From positions 297,033-347,032 of the forward strand of contig CAJNDS010002532.1 in the NCBI GenBank assembly GCA_905221605.1: a DNA stretch of 50,000 nucleotides, written 5' to 3'. Origin of the DNA: Symbiodinium natans. Taxonomy: Eukaryota > Sar > Dinophyceae > Suessiales > Symbiodiniaceae. A program made the position numbers and the translations under genes. The notes below the pieces were generated by a model. It had not been told where the DNA came from and did not search any database. It was given only the letters and a program-made list of their open reading frames with translations. Below are positions 39,371 through 49,072 of the stretch, one piece after another. Each line of letters starts with the position of its first letter. The stretch's first letter is position 1.

Positions 39371-40302
39371 ATGGCGGATGGGCAAGTTGTTACCGCGGCG
39401 TATGCGCCCATGGATGCGGGCCTAAAAGCTGCAAATGCAGAAATTCGTCGAGGCTTCGTGCAGAAAGTGCATCTTGCCTGCATGTCTGAAGGTAAGTGCA
39501 ATCCAAAACTGGACATTCAATATGCTTCAGAATCTTTATATCCTGCACAGAGCAGATCCGGCGAGTATCTTGGGCGCGGTCGGGCCACCTATCTTGTGGT
39601 TGGATGTTTTTGGATTCTTTGGCTGTCCACAGCAATGAAGCAGCATTCAAGATGCCACGCGAATGACATCAAACGAGCGTCTGCTGGTAAGTGCGAAGAA
39701 ACATTCGTAAGAAGCATACGCAACCAGTGCAGAAAAGCTTAGGCATCAAAAGAGCAACCTTTAAAAAAGGATAAACAAAAGCACTGAAAACACAGAACCT
39801 TAAAACCAACAAAAACAACAATAAGAATAAGACAGACGAAAGCGGACGGCCGGTGCCTCCCATGCTGCGGTGCGGCTCCGATTGGGCCCGGAGCTGGTTG
39901 CCAGGGCTTCCGGTCGCGGCTTAGTCGGATGTCCGAATGGACCCCAGCCACTTTGAGGCGAAGAGCTTCCTTGTGGACCACACTGCGGCTTAGCTTGAGG
40001 GAGCCCTGAGCCCGAAGCCCTAAACCCTATAGACCCTACTGTGAATCCTAAACCCTGGGCCAAGAACCCAGAAATCCAGCAGGAAGCCAGCCTGAGCCCC
40101 TCAACCTGGAGTGTTGCTACCGCGTGCTACCAGTAGCCCACATGCATCGGGTGCTTGGATTTCCCCCTTCCCAGTCCCAAGACAGCAAGCATAGGATCGA
40201 GGTGGGTGTCAGCCTGGGATTCAAGTTTCGTGCGGTTTTTCTGACGTGCCTATAGCAGTGGTTGGCATCAGATTTGGCTTATTCTGGCCTGCAAGACCAC
40301 AT

Positions 40303-40347
<45 letters not shown>

Positions 40348-43300
40348 TGCAGTACTGCGCAAACCTGATGTAGGTGTCGGACTCGCTTCAGAGATCCATC
40401 CAGCGATGTCGGGGTAGTAGCATGTAGCAAAGGGGTAGGGTGGCATCTAGTCTTGAATGTGATAATGGATGCCATCTCTTGAGTGAAAGGTGGAGAGTTT
40501 GGGCCTTGTCTTTGTGGCCCTCCCACCATTGCCACCACCCGCCGTGGTGGTCAAGCAGGCACAGAATGGGCTGTGCAACGTGCACTGTGGCAAGCATCCT
40601 TCAATCCTAAACCCTAAACCCTAAACCCTAAATTCCTATACCCTAAGCCCTAAATTCCTATACCCTAAACCCTAAAGTCCTATACCCTAAACCCTAAACT
40701 TTCAACCCTAAACCCTAGGGTTTCGGGTGCTTCAGGTGCCTTAGGGTCCAGGGGCTTCTGAGCATTTCTGCTCTCTCGGACTCTCGGATATACTCTCATG
40801 GCATGTCTCTCGTGGGTTTCCGTTTGTGTCGTGAGTCTTGGTCACTTGGGTCAGGTGCACGAGGGCACCTGGGCGGCAACCGCTGGGCCGCGCGGCGCCT
40901 GATGGACAAGTTTTCTCATTGTTCTGTTCAAGGGTCTAAAGTTGATTTTGTCTCTTCTGTGACAGTTGCCCAATATTTCCTGCTTGCTACGAGCTACATG
41001 CGCTTCGATGGGACTTCCCTTCATTCCTTGCATGTCTGGGGCCTGCCCCGACCGAGGATCCAGCCTGGCTGCGAGGTGGTCGAGCTTGGTGGCAACATGG
41101 TGGGGGCCATGACGGGCGAGCAGTTCGAGGCTGCCATGAGCCAGAGGCCCTTGCGGATACGCGTGCTGCCCCCGAATGCTGCCGTGTGGCAGCAAGTCGC
41201 ACACTTCCAGAAGCAGGTGGTGCGGCTCAGTTTTCAGAAGGTTTTGCTGCAGAAGGCATTGCGTGATGAACACGACAACCTCAAAAAGGAGCTCGGTATA
41301 GACAGCGATGTGGAGGCCAAGCAAAAGGCGCGAGCCAGCTTAGCTCGTGCAGACATTGCCGGCCAAAGGACGCAGCTAGAGCGACGGAAGCAGGAGGTTG
41401 CAAAGCAGGAAGCCGAGCTGGAGACAAAGCGCGAACAAGCCGCTGCCTTCGATCAGGAGACGCAGACACGCAGGAAGGCTTTAAAGGCAGACATGGCCCA
41501 TCTCGCCTCCCAGCAAGCAGAACTGGAGAAGGCTCGGCATGACTTCGACACCATGCGCAAGACGAAGCTACATCCCCCTTGGGAATCATTTCTTATTTTT
41601 GTATATCTAAAACCCAAGAGGAAATTTAAAATGTCGTTTTTATTAAGGTTCTAAGGGGAGTATAGGAAGCTCGAAGCTCTGGAGAAGGAGCGGCAGCTGC
41701 TCTCAGCCGAGCGCACGGAACTTGAAGCGAAGAGGGACGAGGTGCTGGTGGAACAGAGTGAGCGCGAGGACCTGGATGCAGAGTGGCAGCGCCTGCGAGA
41801 GGAGCGCGAGGAGTTTTTGTCACAGAAGGCCGAACTGGAGTCGTTCGTTCAGAAGGCTCAAGGTCAGTTTCGTGACCTCGATGAGGAGCGATTGGCCTTG
41901 GCACGCTCACGCGAGGAGCTTGAGGACGATGTCATGCAAATGTCACAAGCGAAATCTGAACTGCAGGCGCAGCGCAGCCGCGATGCAGCGTTCCACGAAA
42001 ACTTGGAGAAAGAGGCCCTGGCTTTCAAGGAAGCTTGCAACACGACGAGGATGGAGCTGGAAGCAGAGCGCATGAAGCTGCAGACTCAGCAGCAGACGCA
42101 GCAGTCGCAGCTTCAGAAGGAGAGGGAGGAGTTCAAAGCCAAGTGCAAGCATGCCCTGCAGCAGCTTGAAGCCAGAAAGCGCCAGCTTTTGCAACTCCAA
42201 AAGCAGCTGGCGGCGGAGAAGTTAGCTGCAGAACAGGCTCGCAAGGATCAAACGGATCAAGCAGAGCAGACGCAGCACAAAGAGCAGAAAGATGAGGCGA
42301 CTCAGGTCGAGGCATGCGCCGTTGTCACCGTCGAGGCATGCGCCGTTGTCACCGCCGAGGCCTGCGCGCAGGCCTGCCCTGAGAGCTCCGAGGTGCAGGT
42401 GCAGACGGTGCAGACGCTTCAGACGGTCTCCAGGACCTTGCCCGGAACCGAGGTCGGTGGAGAACGTGGAGAACACGACCCCACGCTGCATCCAGCGCAG
42501 GGCGCTTGGCTCGAAGACAAAGCGGCCCAGGATGTCGGGAGCCGTGGCCGCGTCACCACGGAGGTGCTGATGGATGCTGACCGTCTTCGTGCCGTGGATC
42601 TTACAGCACACGTCCACACCTTGCTCCAAGCCCGCAAGGTGGATGCACACTGCATGCGGAACTTGAGCCAGCTCCTGCAGGACATGGTCCGGTCACCACG
42701 GGAGGGCAGTGAGCTCCCCTCCGAGTCGGCCTCCACAAGCAAGCTGAAGCAGAAAGGATCCGATGTTCGGAGCTTCCGAGCTCTGAGGCCACAGTCGGAG
42801 TCTCCACGGCCTCGTCCCCTCTCGAAAGACTCGAAGGAGCGGCCCTGGCGTCCGGTCGGACACCGGCCAGGCCCCGCAAGCCCCGCGAGCCCAGCGAGCC
42901 CAGCAAGCCCTGCTCCGCAAGAGCTTCCCCGCCACGAGGGGGTCGCCAAGAAGGCGCTGGCGCAGACGGCTGACGTCCGAAGGCTGCTGGCGGAGGAGCT
43001 CAGGAAGCCGAAGGAGTTCAGAAACACCTCCAGGTCACAGCTGCCTGATTAGATAGCAAGACTCTTGCGCATCTTCTTTTTTCAAGCACGGGTGTGGATC
43101 TATCTTTGTTTTTCGATCTTCTCGCATGCCACGCTCTACTGTCTGCAAGTCGAGAGCCGTCCTCCGCCGAGCCCCCGAGGTCGAAGCCCCGCCAGGACCT
43201 CCTGCGGTCTGCTTCCCGGGCCAAGGCTGAGCGGCCCTTTGGAGCCTCCTTCGGCTCCGCTGCGCCGGCTGCGCGGAAGTCGTAGCAGTTAAAACACAAG

Positions 43301-46300
43301 TGAAGTAGGCTTGGAGCCAAATCAATCACGCACAATGTACGTTCCTGAGTTATGTCTTGCCATATCTGCTTTGCTTCTGACGGAGCGCAAACGCCACAAG
43401 CCGAAATGGGCGGCGAGCTCTCGGAAGAGACAGCCGCTGTTATTGAACCTGCCTCAGGATCCCCTTGCTTTGTACAAACCCCGCTTGTGCCGCCGGATGA
43501 AGCCGCCCACTGCAAAGTAGTGTGGCAGATGAGGAGTTCCTGAGGCATGCTATCGCGGCAGCCAGGGGCGGACACGCCGTGGTTCCTGTGCACTACTGAT
43601 GAAGATGAGGGTTTCCAACAATGGGGGTACCCTTTTTGGGGGTCCCTTTGAGGGGATTCTACTCTAGCTGGGGTAGAAAAGGGTTACTTGGGGAAATACC
43701 CAAGTGATGGTAAGGGTGCCACAATGTGCTGCAGTCTTCCTCTGGCAGCTGTGATGGCTTTATAGCACATCGACTGTCTCAATTCTGGAAGCCAGACGAA
43801 AAATGCTTGGACTGCTTGCTTTGGACCCTCCCGAAGCAGGCCGCGCGAGCATGGGTTGCCTGATGTTGACCCAGGGGAGCTTCTTCTACCAGTATACAAA
43901 TATACATATGTACATATATATATATACGTATCTAATATAATACTGAAGAATTAAAAGTATCACCAAACTCTATAAACAGGGATGGCATCCGATGATGTCT
44001 ACCCAGGTACGGCATCCTCTCAGCCCAGCTCCTGCTGACGATCGCAGTGGCGTATCCTTTTGCCTGCATGGATGAGCAGCTTTTGAAAAAGTACGAGTGG
44101 ATCCCCATACTGCCGCTGCCTGGGCCGGATCTGAAGGGGTTAGCTATTCGGCCTTGTGCACACCCTGCATGGCCAGCCGCTGAGGTCTCTGTGCGTTCTT
44201 GTTGGCTTTGCTTGCGTGATGCGTTGCACCTCGGCATCCATCAGCCCTGTAGGACATGAAGCGACGAAATAGGCCCTTGCTTTTTGAAGCGGCGTAGTGT
44301 GGCTTTTGCCAAATCACCCCTGGGCCCGGAAGCAACTTCCTTTCAAAATTGAAGACAGCTCAGGCGCGAGAGAGACTATGCGAACATTCCCGACGACCCG
44401 CAGCTGCAAGTAGATTCCTCGTTGCGTTGAGCTTTGCGCCGCGACTGTTGCGGTAGATTCAGTTAGCAGGTTAGCCCGGTCAAAGGCAGGATGTCGGGCG
44501 CAAGTGTCAAGGTTGAAAGTTTGATATCAAACGTGGGACATGGAAACATCCAAAACTCAGCGCTCAATAGTAAAGCAATGCTTCAGTTCACACTTTAATG
44601 GTTCCAAGTGACGTGAGGGCTTGGCTGACTTCTAAACGACCTTGTACCAAGAGTTCTGGAGCAGAAGATGGGTAGCATTCCATCAAAGATTGCTCAAATT
44701 GCTTCGAAATTCCCCCAAGCCCTAAAACCCCAAACCCCAAACCCCCAAACCCCAAACCCCAAACCCCAAACCCTAAACCCTAAGCCCTAAACCCCATGTC
44801 GAAGGAACTACATCTGCCTTGCAGTCTTCACCGCTGCCTTCGGCGTCACTACCGGGCTGGCTTGCCGACAATACTCGGCCGCCTGGGTTAGGGTTTAGGG
44901 TTTAGGGTTTAGGGTTTAGGGTTTAGGGTTTAGGGTTTAGGGTTTAGGGTTTAGGGTTTAGGGTTTAGGGTTTAGGGTTTAGGGTTTGAGGTTTAGGATT
45001 TGGGGTTTAGGGTTTGGGGCTTAGGCCTTAGGGCCTAGGGCTTGGGCCGCCATTGGACCTTAGAGGCGTAAGTTGTTTTTGGGGGGTCCTACAAGATGAA
45101 GTAGCGCGTTTTCTTCTCGGGGAGGGAGAGGGGGAACATGAGAGTCGAAAGGGTGCCCCATTGAACGGCTTAAGCAAATTCCGGCCGAGGCTTGAACACG
45201 GGACTGGCCAGACCATGCCTCCAGATTTTCTCATGGGTTCAGGTTGAGCGTTCTCTCAGGTTTGCTGGGCTTCGAGCGTCTTGGCGCCGTGTAGCGTAAA
45301 GGGGTTACAGGCTTCGCGGCGTTGAGGATCGACCCGAGAGAATCAGAAGTCGGCTCAGAGACCAGCCACATGAAACCGGGCCCATACACCAAAGACTTAA
45401 GCAGTTCGACCCCAAACACCCTGCCTGTAGCGTCTCGCTCGCAAAGCTTGACATGAATGGGAAAGGCACCAGTCATCTTCGCTGCGATGGGCATTACGGC
45501 AGCACCTGGGCCCGTGTTCACGTGATGGGGGGCGGGGGGTGCCCAGTACCCCTTAAATAAGGAACATACCTTAAATCATATGAAGGATCCCTATACAATT
45601 TAAGGTATATTCCTAAATTAAGGGGTATTGGGCTCTCTGTGTAGTTTTTGAAACTTGCCACGTTTGGACCCTCTTATGACTGGCGCCTGCCGCGAAATAT
45701 ATTAGCATCTCCTACCAAACGATCGAAGAATCAAAGATCATCCCAAGGCAGCACTCAAACTAAGTGCTCAAAATCCTCCAAGACCGTAAACCCTAAATCC
45801 GAAACCCTAAACCCGAAACCCTAAATCCTAAGCCCTAAACCGCGTACCGTAGCGCCAAGGTGTTGTTCCTGCTGCTGACAGCATACGCATTTGTCGCGAA
45901 GACGGACTTCACCGGGTACGCGCCGTACCTGTTCATGGCTCTCTGCGTACCTCAGCTTCACTGATTGCTTGTATCAGTATGTTCTGTTATCTCACTTTGT
46001 TAATATTAATGTATACAATCATCAGAATATTCTTATACTTTTTTTATTGTTATATAAGTGTATTTCTATATGATTCACTAGACTATAACAATATCACAAT
46101 TTTTTTAAAGTTATTATGTTATAGTAGCAAAAAACTTAGATGTTAGTATAATATGGTTAGTCTTATGTATCGTGTTGTTATTACTTTTGTTCTTTAATAC
46201 CAGTGTCTATTATCATGTATTATTTGTATTGTATTATTGTATTATTTTACATAATACAGTATCCTTATACGGCTATATTTTGATTTTTCGATATTGTTAT

Positions 46301-46846
46301 GAGTATATTACAGGGACAGCAGGCCTCGTGAAACCAAGGTTGCTCCTCCTTTCTTGCTTGTCTTATAGCGCAAAACAGATCGGCCAGACTTGTGCACTTA
46401 TTCGCGCGAATGTGGCTTTGTTGGGCAGGACACAGGTTGGACTCATAGCTTAGGGTGAAACTTGGCATGGTTGAGGCCATGACGTCTGCACATATTTGTG
46501 CCAGGTTATGGTCCTCGTGAGCTTTTGCTTTGCCATCCTGTCCATGCTACGCGGCATTAACGGTATGGTCTGTGGTCTGTTCGAGTGCAAGCGTCTTGCG
46601 ACTGCATGCGCTGCATTAAGGTTTGGCATCTTCCTACCCATGATGCAGATGGTCTACAGCGCAGTTAGTGTGCTTCTCTTCTCCTTCTTCATCATCTTTG
46701 ACACACAGCTAATGTTGGGTCAGTGGGGAGGCCACGAACTCGAATTTAGCATTGATGACTACGCCTTCGCTGCCATGAACCTGTACCTCGACATCCTCAA
46801 TCTCTTTCTCAACATTCTGCAGCTGCTCGGGAGCAGAGATTCATAG
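39371..46846 (+). CDS. BAX inhibitor-1 / TMBIM (lifeguard) family membrane protein
   Basis: Multi-pass ER/Golgi membrane protein family that modulates calcium leak and cell death. Exons: A 39371-39468 (ATG, MADGQVVTAAYAPMDAGL, ANAEIRRGFVQKV); B 44007 to about 44138 (YGILSAQLLLTIAVAYPFAC, first membrane helix); C 44805-44886 (NYICLAVFTAAFGVTTG); D 45860-45946 (VLFLLLTAYAFVAKTDFTGY); E 46505-46846 (VYSAVSVLLFSFFIIFDTQL, AAMNLYLDILNLFLNIL, stop TAG). Phases fit: A-B phase 2 through a GC donor; C-D phase 0; D-E phase 0. The second helix between B and C is not found. The intron C-D begins GTTAGGGTTTAGGG directly after exon C, and the intron before C carries a CCCTAAA array. Exon A lies 4.5 kb upstream, with another gene in between; it could instead belong to a duplicate. 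Confidence 0.75.
40015..40055 (-). repeat. Short degenerate CCCTAAA tract
   Basis: Three to four imperfect units in the first TMBIM intron. Confidence 0.6.
40302..40344 (+). repeat. (CA)n microsatellite
   Basis: About 21 CA units. Confidence 0.95.
40605..40722 (-). repeat. Compound CCCTAAA array
   Basis: Units alternate with ATTCCTATACCCTAA-type longer units, so a higher-order repeat of about 22 bases is present. Confidence 0.85.
40803..43285 (+). CDS. PDZ-like, long coiled-coil protein with an introner intron
   Basis: N-terminal start is uncertain; the frame to about 41050 may be partly intron. About 41055-41165 (PGCEVVELGGNMVGAMTGEQ, then RPLRIRV) resembles the second half of a PDZ domain. 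From about 41200 a long Glu/Lys/Gln/Arg-rich coiled coil follows. The frame is broken by the family A introner 41570-41665. Removing it with one GAAGCT joins MRKT-KLEALEKERQLL seamlessly. The coiled coil continues to about 42290, then a direct repeat EACAVVTV/EACAVVTA, a DRLRAVDLTAHVHTLLQARK helix and a Ser/Pro-rich tail with PAS repeats. A GT-AG intron 43034-43149 leads to a last exon (43150-43285, SSAEPPRSKPRQDLLRSASR, stop TAG). Without that splice the frame stops at 43052. Likely a cytoskeletal or scaffold protein. Confidence 0.75.
41570..41665. mobile_element. Introner family A, 96 bp, acting as an intron
   Basis: 6-bp duplication GAAGCT (41564-41569, 41666-41671). ACATCCCCCTTGGGAATCAT at left, TATTAAGGTTCTAAGGGGAG and TATAG at right. 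One copy of the duplication plus the element is 102 bp. The best splice reading is GA-AG (41564-41665). Confidence 0.9.
43034..43149 (+). other. GT-AG intron of the coiled-coil gene
   Basis: GTCACAG donor, long pyrimidine-rich stretch, acceptor CTGCAAG. Phase 2. The downstream frame is open for 45 codons to a TAG. Confidence 0.6.
43286..44006. other. Intergenic or intronic sequence before TMBIM exon B
   Basis: Contains a family F-like element (43624-43690: GGGGGTACCCTTTTTGGGGG to AAAAGGGTTACTTGGGG) and a TA microsatellite (43897-43930). No exon was recognised. Confidence 0.4.
44715..44797 (-). repeat. CCCTAAA/CCCCAAA array in a TMBIM intron
   Basis: Starts CAA|GCCCTAAAACC. Six CCCCAAA units form a block. 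Confidence 0.9.
44887..45045 (+). repeat. TTTAGGG array that starts exactly at the end of TMBIM exon C
   Basis: GCC TGG|GTTAGGGTTTAGGG. About 15 regular units, then TTTGAGG, TTTGGGG and GGCCTTAGG variants. Confidence 0.95.
45231..45521 (-). CDS. Possible minus-strand open frame in a TMBIM intron
   Basis: ATG-started frame with FPIHVKLCERDATGRVFGVE and KSLVYGPGFMWLVSEP. Composition looks coding, yet it lies inside an intron of a plus-strand gene. It may be a fragment of a retrotransposon or host gene; I do not recognise it. Confidence 0.3.
   Translation of the reverse strand: MNTGPGAAVMPIAAKMTGAFPIHVKLCERDATGRVFGVELLKSLVYGPGFMWLVSEPTSDSLGSILNAAKPVTPLRYTAPRRSKPSKPERTLNLNP
45541..45638. mobile_element. 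TIR element family B, compact copy without telomere array
   Basis: GCCCAGTACCCCTTAAATAA and TTAAGGGGTATTGGGCTC inverted ends, core GGATCCCTATACAATTTAAGG. About 98 bp. This shows the array-free state of the family. Confidence 0.85.
45786..45840 (-). repeat. Degenerate CCCTAAA array before TMBIM exon D
   Basis: CCCTAAATCC, CCGAAACC and CCCTAAG units, ending shortly before the exon. Confidence 0.85.
45947..46504 (+). other. AT-rich GT-AG intron of TMBIM
   Basis: Donor GTACCTC, acceptor TTGTGCCAG, 558 bp, mostly AT-rich. Phase 0. No telomere array. Confidence 0.7.
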
Positions 46847-46849
46847 CTG

Positions 46850-48200
46850 AGGGGCTGAGGCTCTCCGCGTGGTGAGGAAGCACAGCACCAGGTCCTCCCA
46901 GTCCAGATGATTCCTGCTCCGAAGCAGTTTGCCACGGGCAATGTGGGCATTGAGCATCTAGCTTCCAACGGTTCACCTTACCAGATCCTGTCTCCATCGC
47001 ATGAAGTGTGGGGGAAATGCAGTTGCTGTTTTGGATGATGACGAGAGCGGACATGTAAGTCTGTGTGTTATTTGTCATTCCATTGTTCCTTTGTTCGTTC
47101 CCTCGCTCTCTTTTTTGTGCGTGTTCTTTTGTTGTTTTTTTCTTGGTTTGTTTGTTTGTGAGTATGCTCACGGTAGCCCAGAATACGCAAAGCGTCAAAA
47201 TGTGTTTTTGTTTGTTTGCTTGCTTGTTTGTTTGTTTGTCTGTTTGTTTGTTGGTGTGTTTGTTTGTTTGTTTGTTCGTTTGTTCGTTTGTTTGTGCGCG
47301 GGTGTGTGTGTGTGTGTGTGTGCGCGTTGGCTATTTGTTTGTGTGTTGGTGTTTGTGCCTTCGTGTCTTCGTGCCTTCGTGTCTTCGTGTCTTCGTGTCT
47401 TGGTGTGTTTGTTTGTGTGTTTGTTTGTGTGTTTGTTTGTGTGTTTGTTTGTGTGTTTGTTTGTGTGTTTGTTTGTGTGTTTGTTTGTGTGTTTGTTTGT
47501 GTGTTTGTTTGTGTGTTTGTTTGTGTGTTTGTTTGTGTGTTTGTTTGTGTGTTTGTTTGTGTGTGTGTGTGTGTTTGTGTGTTTGTTTGTGTGTTTGTTT
47601 GTGTGTTTGTTTGTGTGTTTGTTTGTGTGTTTGTTTGTGTGTTTGTGTGTTTGTGTGTGTGTGTGTTTGTTTGTTTGTTTGTTTGTTTGTTTGTTTGTTT
47701 GTTTGTTTGTTTGTTTGTTTGTGTGTTTGTTTGTGTGTTTGTGTTCTTGTTTGTGTTCTGATTTGTGTTCCTTTTTTTTGTGTGTGTGTGTGTGTTTTCC
47801 CTTTTTTTGTGAGTGTGTGCGCTTGTTTGCTTGTTTGTTTTTGTTTTGTTTGTGTTTTGTTTTGTTTGTTATTGTTTGTGTTATTGTTTGTTTTTGTTTT
47901 GTTTGTTTTTGTGTTGTTTGTTTTTGTTTTGTTTGTTTTGTTTGTTTGTTTGCTTGTTTGGTTGTTTGCATCTTTGTTCGTTAGTTTGTTTGGGTTGTTT
48001 TGTTTGTTTGTTGGTTTGTTTGTTTCTTTGTTTGCTTGCTTCTTTGTTTGTTTCTTTGTTTGCTTCTTTGTTTGCTTCTTTGTTTCTTTGTTTCTTTGTC
48101 TGTCTGTCTGTCTGTCTGGGTGTTTGTGTGTGAGCGTGTGTGTGTGTGTGTGTGTTCGTGAGTTAGTTCGTTTGTTTGTCTGTGTCTGTGTGACAATGAC
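46850..48200 (+). repeat. Long (TTTG)n/(TGTTTGTG)n/(TG)n microsatellite region
   Basis: From about 47080 to 48190 the sequence is built of TTTG, GTGTTTGT and TG units with TTCG and TTCT islands. Very long open frames on both strands (Cys/Leu/Phe/Val or Thr/Asn/Lys/His) are consequences of the repeat. It may be the 3' region of the TMBIM transcript. Confidence 0.93.
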
Positions 48201-48417
48201 AAGTTACTAAGTTTCCAGGAGGTTGTAGAGATATCCGCATGTAACTGCCGCTTGTGGCGTACTTGATGCCTGTCCTTGGCAACATGTTGCAGCAGCAGAA
48301 GCAGCAGTAGCAAACGACACTGATCTGAGTGGCACTCATGCATCCAGCCTTCACCTACGCACCAAATATCTCAGACATCTCGGCCTTCTCATCCTAAGCA
48401 AAAGAAATGGTGGGTTT

Positions 48418-48520
48418 ACGATAGTAAGGGACTCCTCCTATATATAAACCCCCAAATAGTAGGATCCCCTTGTAATGAGTACTCCCAAAATTGTACCCCG
48501 AGTATCGTAGACCCCCAAAT
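48418..48520. mobile_element. TIR element family F
   Basis: GGGTTTACGATAGTAAGGG and CCCCGAGTATCGTAGACCCCC inverted ends. Confidence 0.7.
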
Positions 48521-48754
48521 CATGCACATTGCTTGGGTCACCCCTCAGCCACCCTCAGCCCCCAAATTCATCACGCGAACCAGCCGCTCACGCGTAGCTC
48601 ATGGCATGGCGCCAAAACAGGTGGGACTTGCGTTGAACATTGCGCTTTTTGTGGCACAAGCTGGACGGAGTGCCATAAACATACATGTAATAATTCAAAA
48701 ATTGTTCTAGCATAATTAGAAATATACTGATACACGAAAACACAATCAGACTTG

Positions 48755-49072
48755 TGCTTCGTGAGGCCACGCCCACCGGGCCCACCACGCCGTCAAGGCG
48801 ATCTCCCGGGGCCTTTGCTCTGAGCAAAACTTCAAGCGCAAGCCTCCAAATGGGGGTTTACAAAAATTAGGGAAGGGACCCCCTAATTTCGCTCCCCCCA
48901 ATAGTAGGATCCGATTATAATCAGGACCCCAATCTATTTTCGGAGACCTCCAAGTTGCCAAGCAGTTGATTGCGCTAAGCCACCATGCCACCCGAGTAGA
49001 GTCACCAGAGTCTGCGGTTGCATTATGTTTCTCGGCCTCCCTAAACAACTCCGCACATGGTCTCTTCCTTAC
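48755..49072 (+). CDS. Unidentified gene interrupted by a family F element
   Basis: Left piece to 48849 (TTPSRRSPGAFALSKTSSAS) and right piece 48954-49072 (VAKQLIALSHHATRVESPES, then CFSASLNNSAHGLF) join as SASLQ-VAKQL when the element with one CCTCCAA copy is removed. The frame is then open for about 300 bases. The right piece ends at the family H element. A possible earlier frame at 48612-48713 (MAPKQVGLALNIALFVAQAG) is less certain. Family not recognised. Confidence 0.5.
48850..48946. mobile_element. TIR element family F inside a coding frame
   Basis: ATGGGGGTTTACAAAAATTAG at left, CTATTTTCGGAGA at right. CCTCCAA is duplicated (48843-48849, 48947-48953). Confidence 0.7.

Noticed and set aside
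39469-39742. Read-through of TMBIM exon A to a 124-codon protein ending at 39742
   Set aside because: After FVQKV the sequence loses family resemblance, and a GTAAGT donor at 39491 and a GC donor at 39469 both precede it; the family continues at 44007.
42419-43027. Minus-strand open frame of 202 codons
   Set aside because: Antisense of the Ser/Pro-rich end of the coiled-coil gene.
47001-48210. Very long Cys/Leu/Phe/Val-rich open frames (up to 381 codons) and their antisense Thr/Asn/Lys/His frames
   Set aside because: They are read-through of a TTTG/TG microsatellite that lacks stop codons on both strands.
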